Part shown: positions 1 to 7,991 of the stretch, piece after piece
Position numbering within the stretch: the stretch's first letter is position 1
Layout of the letters: every line of letters starts with the position of its first letter
Assembly (NCBI GenBank): GCA_902800625.1
Contig: CADCFG010000013.1
Coordinates: forward strand, 62,001-126,000
DNA from: an uncultured Eubacteriales bacterium
GTDB taxonomy: Bacteria; Bacillota; Clostridia; Christensenellales; Aristaeellaceae
Direction: 5' to 3'
DNA length: 64,000 bases
Program-made: the position numbers and the translations under genes
The notes under the pieces: generated by a model
Told to the model about the DNA's origin: nothing
Database searches by the model: none
Seen by the model: the letters and a program-made list of their open reading frames with translations, nothing else

Positions 1-666
1 ACCGCCGCGGCTGCCCTGGCGGGCTTCGCCGGCGACGGCGCCGACCTGATCTACCTGCCCGAGAAGGACTTCGACCTGGACGCCTTCACCGAGAAGGTCA
101 AGGGCATCTACGCCAGACAGAAGAAGTGCCTGGTGGTGGTGTCCGAGGGCATCCACGACAAGGACGGCAAGTTCATCAGCGAGTACGGCTCCGCCAACGC
201 CGCCAAGGACGCCTTCGGCCACACCCAGCTGGGCGGCCTGGCCTCCTTCCTGGCCAACCACCTGAAGGCCGCCACCGGCGCGAAGGTGCGCGGCATCGAG
301 CTGAGCCTGCTGCAGCGCTGCGCGGCCCACTCCGCCTCCCAGACTGACATCGACGAGAGCTTCTCCGCCGGCAAGGCCGCCGTTGAGAACGCCGTCGCGG
401 GCATCACCGACAAGATGGTGGGCTTCGAGCGCACCTATGTGGACGGCAAGTACGTTTGCAACATCAAGCTGTTCAACCTCACCGACGTGGCCAACACCGA
501 GAAGAAGGTGCCCGTCGAGTGGATCAACGAGACTGGCGACGGCCTGACCCAGGACTTCATCGACTACGCGTTGCCGCTGATCCAGGGCGAGACCCAGCTG
601 CCCAAGGAGAACAGCCTGCCCCGCTTCGTGCACCTGGCCAAGGTGAAAGCCGAGCCCATCGCGTAA
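1..666 (+). CDS. 6-phosphofructokinase, PPi-dependent type (3' part)
   Basis: The reading frame is open from the window edge to TAA at 664-666, so only the C-terminal 221 residues are present. It contains the family landmarks DLIYLPE, VVVSEGI, a TQLGG segment and RGIELSLLQRC, which match the C-terminal half of the larger phosphofructokinases that often use pyrophosphate instead of ATP to phosphorylate fructose-6-phosphate in glycolysis. The phosphoryl-donor residues lie upstream of the window, so PPi use is inferred from overall similarity only. A second, ATP-type phosphofructokinase lies at 52616-53611. A hairpin follows the stop. Confidence 0.85.
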   Translation, partial: TAAAALAGFAGDGADLIYLPEKDFDLDAFTEKVKGIYARQKKCLVVVSEGIHDKDGKFISEYGSANAAKDAFGHTQLGGLASFLANHLKAATGAKVRGIELSLLQRCAAHSASQTDIDESFSAGKAAVENAVAGITDKMVGFERTYVDGKYVCNIKLFNLTDVANTEKKVPVEWINETGDGLTQDFIDYALPLIQGETQLPKENSLPRFVHLAKVKAEPIA

Positions 667-692
667 GGCAGCCCATTGACTGCCGTGAGGCA

Positions 693-740
693 AAACCGGC
701 ATCCGACCCCCATTGATTCAAGGGCCGGATGCCGGTGTTT
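693..740 (+). terminator. Hairpin after phosphofructokinase
   Basis: CCGGCATCCG (696-705) pairs with CGGATGCCGG (726-735) and is followed by TGTTT. This is a probable intrinsic terminator with a weak T-tract. It ends just before the ribosome binding site of the next gene. Confidence 0.55.
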
Positions 741-763
741 CATATCTGCCGGAGGTGAGAAGC

Positions 764-1399
764 GTGAACTACCGCATGATCGATATGGACACCTATTCCC
801 GCCGGGCCCACTTCGACTACTTCCGCACCCTGCAAAGCCCCATGGCGGGGGTGACGGCGGAGGTGGACGTGACGGCGCTCAAGCGTTTCTGCGCGGCGCG
901 GGGCTGCTCGTTCTACGCGGCGTTCATGCACATTGCGGCCCGGGCGGCGGACGCCGTGCCGGAGCTTCGGCGGCGCATCCACGACGGCGGCATCGCCGAG
1001 TACGACGCCTGCGGCACCAGCCACGTGGAGCTGCGCGAGGACGGCACCTACGCCTACTGCACGCTGTACCACGCCATGGACTGGGACGAGTACCTGCCCT
1101 ATGCCGATGAGGAGCGGGCCAGGTGCCGCGCGGGCGGCTCCATCGAGGAGGATGCGGACGTGGAGGGGCTGTACTTTGTCACCAGCCTGCCCTGGCTGAA
1201 GTACACCCAGTTGATCCAGCCCACGGCGGGCGGGGACGAGAGCAATCCCCGCATTTCCTGGGGCAAATTTGAGGAGGATCACCGCGGGCGGCTGATGATG
1301 CCGGTGACGCTGCTGGTTCACCACGGCCTGGTGGACGGGCTGCACATCGCCCGGTTCTATCAGAACCTCGACAAAGAGATCGCGGCGCTGGAATTTTAA
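764..1399 (+). CDS. Chloramphenicol acetyltransferase-like protein (CatA superfamily)
   Basis: A 211-residue protein, close to the usual CAT length of about 215-220. The GTG start at 764 was chosen because GGAGGTGAG (751-759) sits just ahead of it and the N-terminus (NYRMIDMDTYSRRAHFDYF) aligns with the CAT family opening. The catalytic motif is present near the C-terminus as HHGLVDGLH (family HHxxxDG), with the His acting as general base in acetyl-CoA-dependent O-acetylation. Many gut Clostridia carry CAT-like proteins with no shown resistance role, so the substrate is not known. It stands alone between two terminator-like regions. Confidence 0.8.
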   Translation: MNYRMIDMDTYSRRAHFDYFRTLQSPMAGVTAEVDVTALKRFCAARGCSFYAAFMHIAARAADAVPELRRRIHDGGIAEYDACGTSHVELREDGTYAYCTLYHAMDWDEYLPYADEERARCRAGGSIEEDADVEGLYFVTSLPWLKYTQLIQPTAGGDESNPRISWGKFEEDHRGRLMMPVTLLVHHGLVDGLHIARFYQNLDKEIAALEF

Positions 1400-1445
1400 C
1401 TCAAACGTAGCCATAAGGCCCCAACAGGATGATATAATGACAAGC

Positions 1446-1594
1446 AAGAGGGAGTAACAGCCGCGCCTGCGCGGAGCTGAGCCGTCATCACGGGCAAACA
1501 GCCCCGGCGAGGCTTTAAATTGTGAGACTCGCATGGCCCTGCTATGCGTGTGCCCTCTTTGAGAACAGGTATAGCGCGGCTATATCTGCTTTTT
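1446..1594 (+). ncRNA. yybP-ykoY-like (Mn2+) riboswitch with terminator platform
   Basis: P1 is a perfect pairing of AAGAGGG (1446-1452) with CCCTCTT (1553-1559). It is followed by GAGTAAC, a P2 hairpin CCGCGC/GCGCGG, then GCCGTCATCAC, GGGC-AAACA-GCCC, CGGCGAGGC, and GTGAGAC before a CGCAT/ATGCG hairpin. This order of a conserved L1 (GGGAGTA), GCCGTCA, a CCGG-type L3 and GAGAC fits the yybP-ykoY Mn2+-sensing class. Downstream, a 10-bp stem (1566-1588) followed by CTTTTTATT forms an intrinsic terminator, so the likely control is transcription read-through into the transporter gene. Assignment is by eye; a covariance search would settle it. Confidence 0.7.
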
Positions 1595-1610
1595 ATTGGA
1601 GGGGATGGAC

Positions 1611-2888
1611 TTGAATCAGATGTGGGTGGCGCTGGCGCTGTTCGCGGCGATGTACGTCATGCTGCTGAAGTTTTCGGAGCAGCGGTGGATCATCGCGCTG
1701 AGCGCGGCGGCGGTGTTCATTGTCATTGGCATACTGCCCATTGGCGGGGCCGTCGCGGCCATCAACTGGAACGTGCTGATGATGCTCACGGGCACCATGG
1801 TCGTGGTGGAGCTGTTCATCCAAAGCGGCATGCCCCAGCGGATGGCGGAGGGCCTTTTGAAGATCGTGCCGGACGTGCGCTGGGCCATCGTGGCGCTGAG
1901 CCTGTTCTCCGGGCTGATCTCCGCCTTCGTGGACAATGTGGCCACGGTGCTGATGGTGGCCCCGGTGGGCCTGGCTGTGGCGAAGCAGATCAAGACCAAC
2001 CCCATCCCGGTGATCATCGCCATCGCCGTGTCCAGCAACCTGCAGGGCGCGGCCACGCTGGTGGGCGACACCACGTCCATCCTGCTGGCGGGCTATGTGG
2101 GCATGAGCTTCAACGATTTCTTCGCGTTCCACGGGCGGCTGGGCATCTTCTTCGCCGTGGAGGCGGGCGCGCTGCTGACCGTGCCGGTGCTGCTGTGGCT
2201 GTTTCGGGCGGAGAAGGGCCGGAGGATCGCTCCCGGGAAGATGACCGAGGTAAAGGACTACGTGCCCACGGCGCTGCTGCTGGGCACGGTGCTGCTGTTG
2301 ATCGCGGCCAGCCAGTTCCCCAACCGGCCCGAGCTGACCAACGGCATCATCTGCATGGCGCTGGCGGCGATCGGCGTGGCCTATGAGGCGCTGCGCGGCG
2401 GGGGCAGGGCGCTGCTCGCCAGCGCCGCGAAGTCCATCGACTACAAGACGCTGCTGCTGCTGACGGGCCTGTTCATGGTGATCCAGGGCCTCACCGCCGC
2501 GGGCGTGATCGAGGCCATCGCCCAGCTGTTCGTGAAAATCGGCGGCGGGGGCAAGCTGGTGATGTACGTGCTGATCGTGGCCGTGTCGGTGCTGCTGAGC
2601 GCGTTCATCGACAACATCCCCTATGTGGCCACGATGCTGCCGGTTGTGGGCAGCATCTCCGCCAAGCTGGGCATCGAGCCGTACCTGCTGGCCTTCGGGC
2701 TGCTGATCGGCGCGACCCTGGGCGGCAACATCACGCCCATTGGCGCCTCCGCCAACATCGCCGGCATCGGCATCCTCCAGAAGGAGGGCTACAAGGTGGA
2801 GACGAGGGATTTCCTGCGCATCGGCGTGCCCTTCACGCTGATCGCCGCCGCCTCCGGCGCGCTGGTGATCTGGCTGGTGTGGGCGTGA
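1611..2888 (+). CDS. ArsB/NhaD/CitM-superfamily membrane transporter
   Basis: A polytopic membrane protein of about 425 residues with roughly 10-12 hydrophobic segments. Two related halves each carry a re-entrant-type signature: FVDNVATVLMVAP plus SSNLQGAATLVGDTTSI in the first, and FIDNIPYVATMLPVV plus LGGNITPIGASANI in the second, as in the ion transporter superfamily (ArsB, NhaD, CitM). TTG at 1611 is preferred because GGAGGGG (1598-1604) lies 6 nt ahead; ATG 1605 directly touches that site, and ATG 1620 is another option. A riboswitch of the Mn2+ class precedes it, which suggests a role in metal homeostasis, possibly export. The substrate is not shown by sequence. Confidence 0.82.
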   Translation: MNQMWVALALFAAMYVMLLKFSEQRWIIALSAAAVFIVIGILPIGGAVAAINWNVLMMLTGTMVVVELFIQSGMPQRMAEGLLKIVPDVRWAIVALSLFSGLISAFVDNVATVLMVAPVGLAVAKQIKTNPIPVIIAIAVSSNLQGAATLVGDTTSILLAGYVGMSFNDFFAFHGRLGIFFAVEAGALLTVPVLLWLFRAEKGRRIAPGKMTEVKDYVPTALLLGTVLLLIAASQFPNRPELTNGIICMALAAIGVAYEALRGGGRALLASAAKSIDYKTLLLLTGLFMVIQGLTAAGVIEAIAQLFVKIGGGGKLVMYVLIVAVSVLLSAFIDNIPYVATMLPVVGSISAKLGIEPYLLAFGLLIGATLGGNITPIGASANIAGIGILQKEGYKVETRDFLRIGVPFTLIAAASGALVIWLVWA

Positions 2889-2952
2889 CGAGAGCGGCCG
2901 GGGAACGGTGGATGCTCCATGGGAGGATGAGAAGCGGGAGCAGGTATAATCC

Positions 2953-3040
2953 TGTAGGGGCGGCGTTGCGCCGCCCGCCAGGCAGAACGATGTGATTCGT
3001 ACCTGGGCGGGCGCCGCAACGGTGCCCCTACATTTTTTAT
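2953..3040. repeat. Long inverted repeat between convergent genes
   Basis: TGTAGGGGCGGCG (from 2953) is mirrored by a near-complementary arm ending GGTGCCCCTACA at 3032, with inner GCGCCGCCCGCC / GGGCGGGCGCC pairing, followed by TTTTTTAT. It can serve as a bidirectional terminator between the transporter and the GH13 gene. A partial relative (GGGGCGGCGTTGCGCCG) is at about 26250-26270, so it is a dispersed element. Confidence 0.65.
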
Positions 3041-3066
3041 ATTCACAACGAGACAGCTCTATTGAA

Positions 3067-4611
3067 CTACTTCAGCACCGCGAACGACTGCGCGCCGAGT
3101 AAGAGGCTTTCGCCGTTCACCTTGGCATCGCCGAGGGTGAACACGGGCGTCATGCCCTGGGCTGGGAGCTTTGCGGTCGCGGCCTCCCCGGCGGGGTTCA
3201 CCGCCAGCAGAAGGCCTCCGCGCCGGTAGACGAAGGGCTTTTCCGGCTCGGAGCAGAGCACCTCGAACGGCCCGTCGGCCTGCAGATCCTCGTTTTCGTG
3301 GCGCAGCTTGAGCAGCGCCTTCACGGTGTTCAGCAGGGAATCGGGATCGGCTTCCTGGGCGGCGACGGTGGGCGCGTCGGCGGCGGGATCCACGGGCAGG
3401 TAGAGCGCTTCGGCTTCCGCTTCGGAGAAGCCCAGGTTCTTTGAATCATCCCACTGCATGGGCGTGCGGGTGCCGGTGCGCTGATAGCCGCCCTCCTTCG
3501 TGGGCAGCCCGTCCTGATAGCGCATGCCGATCTCGTCGCCGTAGTAGAGGAACGGCACGCCGGGCATGGTGAATATGAACGCGTAGGCCAGCTTCAGCTC
3601 CGTCTCGTCCAGGCCGAAGCGGGGGCGGGGCGTGTCGTGGTTGCAGGTGGGCAGGCAGATGTAGCCCACGCCCTTGGTCTGCTCATACCAGCGCCGGTAC
3701 ACGTCCATGAATTGGTTGATGTCCCGGGCCGGGGCGTCCTTTTTGAAGTACGTGTTGTCCACGGGCGCATTGTAGTCCCTGAGCAGCGAGGCATAGTGGG
3801 TGTGGGGGTCGTTCAGGATGAAATCCATGTCGAAGCCCGCGGGCAGGGACAGGTCCGGCCGCGCCCACTCCGCCACGATGGCGGCCTCGGGGAACTCGCT
3901 GTCCAGCATGGATCGCACCTCCCGCCAGATGGCGCAGGTGCCGGACTTCACCTCGTCGTCGTACTTCACCAGCGACGCGGCCATGTCCACCCGGAAGCCG
4001 TCGCAGCCGTGGGACAGCCAGAAGCGCATCACGTCCTTCATGGCCTCGCGGGTGGCCACGCAGTCCGGGTGGTCCATGGGCAGCTGCCAGGGCTCCCGGG
4101 GCTGCAAAAAGCCGAAGTTCAGCGCGGGCTGGCACTTGAAGAAGTTGACGATATAGGCGTTGGGACGCTCGGCCTCGCCGGCGATGTAGTTGAGGTCGCG
4201 GCTGCCGCAGAACCAGTTGTCCGTCCAGATGTAGCGGTTGGAGAATTCGTTGGGCTGGTCGGCGCTCTGGCTTTGGCGGAACCAGGGGTGTTCCTCGCTG
4301 GTGTGGCCGGGCACCAAATCCAGCAGCACCCGGATGCCCTTTTTGTGGGCCACGTCGAACAGCCGATACAGGTCCTCGTTGGTGCCGTAGCGGGAAGCCA
4401 CCTTCTTGTAGTCGCGCACATCGTAGCCGGCGTCGTGGAAGGGGGAGTCGAAGCAGGGGTTGATCCACAGGGCGTTGCAGCCCAGGGACCTGATGTAGTC
4501 CAGCTTTTCGATGATGCCGTTCAGGTCGCCGATGCCGTCCTTGTTGGTGTCCTTGAACGACTGGGGATAGATCTCATAGAAAACCGCGTCTTTCAACCAC
4601 TTTGCGGGCAT
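3067..4611 (-). CDS. GH13 alpha-amylase family glycosidase
   Basis: A 514-residue (beta/alpha)8 glycosidase without a signal peptide, so probably cytosolic. The catalytic set is visible: GFRVDM (nucleophile D209), VAEW (acid/base E248) and NHD (D326), with the GH13 opening FYEIYPQSF. QPALNF at about 161-166 occupies the region that helps set specificity in oligo-1,6-glucosidase-like members. It probably cleaves short alpha-glucans taken into the cell. The start at 4611 was chosen because AAAGGA lies about 9 nt upstream and the protein begins at WLKDAVFYEIYP; a longer frame to 4740 overlaps the metG promoter and is unlikely. The exact linkage is not decided by sequence. Confidence 0.88.
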   Translation of the reverse strand: MPAKWLKDAVFYEIYPQSFKDTNKDGIGDLNGIIEKLDYIRSLGCNALWINPCFDSPFHDAGYDVRDYKKVASRYGTNEDLYRLFDVAHKKGIRVLLDLVPGHTSEEHPWFRQSQSADQPNEFSNRYIWTDNWFCGSRDLNYIAGEAERPNAYIVNFFKCQPALNFGFLQPREPWQLPMDHPDCVATREAMKDVMRFWLSHGCDGFRVDMAASLVKYDDEVKSGTCAIWREVRSMLDSEFPEAAIVAEWARPDLSLPAGFDMDFILNDPHTHYASLLRDYNAPVDNTYFKKDAPARDINQFMDVYRRWYEQTKGVGYICLPTCNHDTPRPRFGLDETELKLAYAFIFTMPGVPFLYYGDEIGMRYQDGLPTKEGGYQRTGTRTPMQWDDSKNLGFSEAEAEALYLPVDPAADAPTVAAQEADPDSLLNTVKALLKLRHENEDLQADGPFEVLCSEPEKPFVYRRGGLLLAVNPAGEAATAKLPAQGMTPVFTLGDAKVNGESLLLGAQSFAVLK

Positions 4612-4726
4612 GGGTGCACATCCTTTCCGTGTATAATTGAGCTGGCAATATGATACCATATTTTCGTTCGGAAGGAAAGAAGAAATGCGGTGGGCCCATA
4701 GCCGCCACATATATCCCGCCATAGGC

Positions 4727-4756
4727 TTGACTTTTAACACGGCGGGGCATTATAAT
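4727..4756 (+). promoter_or_regulatory. Sigma-A-type promoter of metG
   Basis: TTGACT (4727-4732) and TATAAT (4751-4756) are separated by 18 nt, ahead of the T-box leader. Confidence 0.8.
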
Positions 4757-4762
4757 GGTTGC

Positions 4763-5012
4763 AACGGCTTTGATGGAGAGAGTAGCGCGGCCGGAAGCCC
4801 AAAGAGAGTCGGGACGGGTGAGAGCCGACGGCGGAGGGCGCGCGAACATGGCTCCGGAGCTTCGGACGTGAACTGCCGCAAGGCTTGAGCGCCCGACGTC
4901 GGCATACCTGCCGCCACGTTACAGGCATCCAAGGCGCGATTGATCGAATCGCGTGAAAAGGGTTGGTACCGCGCACTTCGCGCCCCTGCACATCGGGGGC
5001 GCGCTATTTTAT
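4763..5012 (+). ncRNA. T-box riboswitch, tRNA-Met specific
   Basis: The roughly 250-nt leader carries the T-box sequence AGGGTTGGTACCGCG (4959-4973) and ends in a terminator, GCGCCCC (4980-4986) paired with GGGGCGC (4996-5002), then CTATTTTA. In Stem I the stretch GCGAACATGG places ATG (4848-4850) where a specifier codon is expected, matching the downstream methionyl-tRNA synthetase. Uncharged tRNA-Met would pair with the specifier and the T-box bulge and favour the antiterminator. Confidence 0.88.
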
Positions 5013-5030
5013 CGACAGGGGGAGATAACC

Positions 5031-6997
5031 ATGGCCAAGCCCACGTTTTACCTGACCACGCCGATCTACTATCCCAGCGGGAACATGCACATCGGCCACA
5101 CCTACACCACCGTTGCGGCGGACACGATGACCCGCTTCAAGAAGCAGACGGGCTTCGACACCTACTTCCTCACCGGCACCGACGAGCACGGCCAGAAGAT
5201 CGAGCGCAAGGCCGCCGAGGCCGGCGTGACGCCCCAGCAGTTCGTGGACAAGATCGTGGCCGAGACCAAGGAGCTGTGGAAGCTGATGAACATCGAGTAC
5301 GATGACTTCATCCGCACCACCGAGGACCGGCACATGAAGATCGTGCAGAAGATCTTCAAGCAGTTCTACGACCAGGGTGACATCTACAAGAGCGAATACG
5401 AGGGCCTGTACTGCACCCCCTGCGAGAGCTTCTGGACGCCCACCCAGGTGAAGGACGGCAAGTGCCCGGACTGCGGCCGCCCCGTGGAGCCCATGAAGGA
5501 GGAGAGCTACTTCTTCCGCATGAGCAAGTACCAGGACTGGATGATCCAGTATATCGAGGATCACCCGGACTTCATCCAGCCGCCGTCGAGGGCCAACGAG
5601 ATGCTGAACAACTTCCTGCGTCCCGGCCTGCAGGACCTGTGCGTGTCCCGCACGTCCTTCAAGTGGGGCGTGCCGGTGGACTTTGACCCCAGCCACGTGG
5701 TGTACGTGTGGATCGACGCGCTTTCCAACTACATCACCGCCCTGGGCTACGGCACCGACCACGACGAGAAGTTCAGGAAGTACTGGCCCGCGGACGTGCA
5801 CCTGGTGGGTAAGGAGATCGTGCGCTTCCACACCATCTACTGGCCCATCATGCTCCACGCGCTGGGGCTGCCCCTGCCCAAGCAGGTGTTCGGCCACGGC
5901 TGGCTGCTGTTCGGAGCAAGTCCAAGGGCAACATCGTCTATCCCGGCCCCATCGTGAAGCGCTACGGCGTGGACACCCTGCGGTACTACCTGATGCGCGA
6001 GATGCCCTTCGGCGCCGACGGCAATTACACCAACGAGGCGCTGCTCACCCGCATGAACGCCGACCTGGTGAACGACCTGGGCAACCTGGTCAGCCGCACC
6101 GTGGCGATGATCGAGAAGTACTTTGGCGGCGTGGTGCCGGCTCCCAACGATTACGAGGAGCCGGACAGGGCGCTGATCGACCACTTCGAGGCCCTGCCGA
6201 AGATCGTCGAGGAGCAGATGGACAAGCTGCAGTTCTCCGTGGCGCTGTCCGAGATCTGGAAGCTGATCGGCGAGTGCAACAAGTATATCGACATCACCCA
6301 GCCCTGGGTGCTGTGCAAGGATGAAGCGACCATGCCCCGGCTGGCCACGGTGATGTACGTGCTGGCGGAGTGCATCCGCGCCGTGGGCGTGTACATCTAT
6401 CCCACCATGCCCTCCACCCCCGAGCGTATCTATGCCCAGCTGGGCGTGAAGGACGAGGCGCTCAAGACCTGGGAGAGCGTCCAGAAGTTCGGCCAGCTGC
6501 CCGCGGGCACCGTGGTGAAGAAGGGCGAGGCCCTGTTCCCGCGCGTGGACATCAAGAAGGAGCTGGAGGCCATGGCCGCCGAGAAGGAGAAGGAAGCCAA
6601 GCAGGCGGAGAAGGCCGAAAAGAAGGAAGAGAAGAAGCAGGAGAAGGCCGAGAAGAAGGCCGACGACGGCATCGCCTCCTTCGACGACTTCATGAAGATC
6701 AAGCTGATCGCGGCGAAGGTGATCGCCTGCGAGAAGGTGGAGAAGAGCGACAAGCTGCTGAAGGAGACGCTGGACATCGGCGGCGGCCTGACCAAGACCG
6801 TCTGCTCCGGCATCGCCAAGTATTACAGCCCCGAGGAGATGGTGGGCAAGACCGTGGTGCTGGTGAACAACTTTGCGCCGCGCAAGATGGCCGGCCAGGT
6901 GTCCGAGGGCATGCTGCTGTGTGCCGAGGACCCCGACGGGAAGGTGCGCCTGCTGACCGTGGACGGCGACGTGGCCCCCGGGAGCGAGATCGGCTGA
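5031..6997 (+). pseudogene. metG: Methionyl-tRNA synthetase, frameshifted at KMSKS
   Basis: It charges tRNA-Met with methionine. ATG 5031 follows GGGGGAG. The HIGH motif is at residues 20-23 and a zinc knuckle CxxC...CxxC (CTPCESFW...CPDCGRP) is present. The first frame ends at 5957 after GHGWLLFG. The normal sequence resumes in another frame at SKSKGNIVYPG, so about 13 nt coding the start of the KMSKS loop are missing at about 5914/5915. The second part (to 6997) has the anticodon-binding domain, a Lys/Glu-rich linker and a C-terminal tRNA-binding (Trbp111-like) domain. As written the gene could not make active enzyme. Since the rest is well conserved and the gene is essential, assembly error is the likelier reason. 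Confidence 0.88.
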
Positions 6998-7098
6998 TTT
7001 AGTCAGGAAACAGGGGATAGGGAACAGGGAACAGGATATGCCTGAATGCGCGGCAGCCGCTATTCCTGTTCCCTTTTCCCTGTTGTCCGTTCCCTCTG
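6998..7098. repeat. Palindromic intergenic element built of GGGAACAGG-like units
   Basis: Between metG and tatD, units such as GGAAACAGG, GATAGGGAACAGGGAACAGG on one side face GCTATTCCTGTTCCC, TTTTCCCTGTTG on the other, around a GCGGCAGCCGC core. The result is a long imperfect hairpin. Related elements occur at 13310-13373, 26197-26360, 29113-29165 and, in a different base composition, 56465-56652. Confidence 0.6.
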
Positions 7099-7125
7099 AT
7101 GAAGCCTATGTGAGAGGAGAATGTT

Positions 7126-7950
7126 ATGCGCCTGTTTGACACCCACTGCCACATTGCCGACCCGTGCTTTGACGGAGACCGGGAGGCGGTTATCCAGCGG
7201 TTCTTGGACGCGGGCGTGGCCCGGGCGCTGGTGGTGGCCGACCCGCGGGAGGAGATCTACGACGGCGACCCGGACGAGGGCGGCCGTCTGATCCGGGTCG
7301 GCAACGAGGAGAAGGTGTTTGAGATCGTCGAAAGCCGCGATTTTCTGTACGGCGCCATCGGCGTGCATCCCCACAACGCCCGGCTCTGGGACGGGGCGGC
7401 CGAGGCCGTCGTGTCGCGGTATCTGGAGAAGCCCAAGTGCCGCCTGCTGGGGGAGATCGGCCTGGATTACCACTACGACCTGTCGCCCCGGGACGTGCAG
7501 CGGGACGTGTTCGACATCCAGCTGGACATGGCCTTCGAGCGCAATATCCCCGTGCAGCTGCACATCCGGGAGGCCCACGGCGACTGCCTGGACATGCTGC
7601 GCGCGCGGGCGAAGGCGGGGCGGATGCCCGTGGGCATCATGCACTGCTATACCGGCAGCTGGGAGAGCGCGAAAATCTACCTGGACCTGGGGCTGTACAT
7701 CAGCCTGTCCGGGGCGGTGACGTTCAAGAACGCGCCGAAGCTGACCGAGGTGGCGCAAAACCTGCCCGCTGACCGGCTGCTGATCGAGACCGACTGCCCC
7801 TACATGGCCCCCGTGCCGCTGCGCGGCCGGCGCAACGAACCGGCGTTCATCGCCCACACCTTTGCCAAGGTGGCCCAATTGAGGGGCGTCGGACCGGATC
7901 AGCTGGCGGAGCAGCTGTGGGAAAATTCAAACAGGATATTGGGGATATGA
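7126..7950 (+). CDS. TatD family metal-dependent hydrolase (DNase-like)
   Basis: A 274-residue TIM-barrel hydrolase. Metal ligands are visible in order: FDTHCHIAD, the GEIGLDYHY segment, QLHIREAH, MHCYTG, and the terminal IETDCPYMAP typical of TatD. Family members are 3'-5' exonucleases or related phosphoesterases acting in the cytosol. GAGGAGA lies 7 nt before ATG 7126. It directly follows metG, an arrangement common in Firmicutes (metG-tatD), and ends at a strong hairpin. Confidence 0.9.
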   Translation: MRLFDTHCHIADPCFDGDREAVIQRFLDAGVARALVVADPREEIYDGDPDEGGRLIRVGNEEKVFEIVESRDFLYGAIGVHPHNARLWDGAAEAVVSRYLEKPKCRLLGEIGLDYHYDLSPRDVQRDVFDIQLDMAFERNIPVQLHIREAHGDCLDMLRARAKAGRMPVGIMHCYTGSWESAKIYLDLGLYISLSGAVTFKNAPKLTEVAQNLPADRLLIETDCPYMAPVPLRGRRNEPAFIAHTFAKVAQLRGVGPDQLAEQLWENSNRILGI

Positions 7951-7951
7951 G

Positions 7952-7985
7952 AAGACAGGCTGCCGGTTGGCAGCCTGTCTTGAGC
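7952..7985. terminator. Bidirectional terminator between tatD and marR-like gene
   Basis: AAGACAGGCTGCC (7952-7964) pairs with GGCAGCCTGTCTT (7969-7981). Confidence 0.7.
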
Positions 7986-7991
7986 TATTTG

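Noticed and set aside
740-1534. Long minus-strand frame opposite the CAT-like gene
   Set aside because: Low-complexity Arg/Val/His composition typical of a shadow frame in GC-rich DNA, with no motif or ribosome-binding site.
4612-4740. N-terminal extension of the GH13 enzyme to 4740
   Set aside because: It would run over the metG promoter, has no ribosome-binding site, and the family start matches ATG 4611.
5031-6997. Programmed frameshift in metG
   Set aside because: Coding sequence is missing, not just shifted, so slippage could not restore the KMSKS loop.
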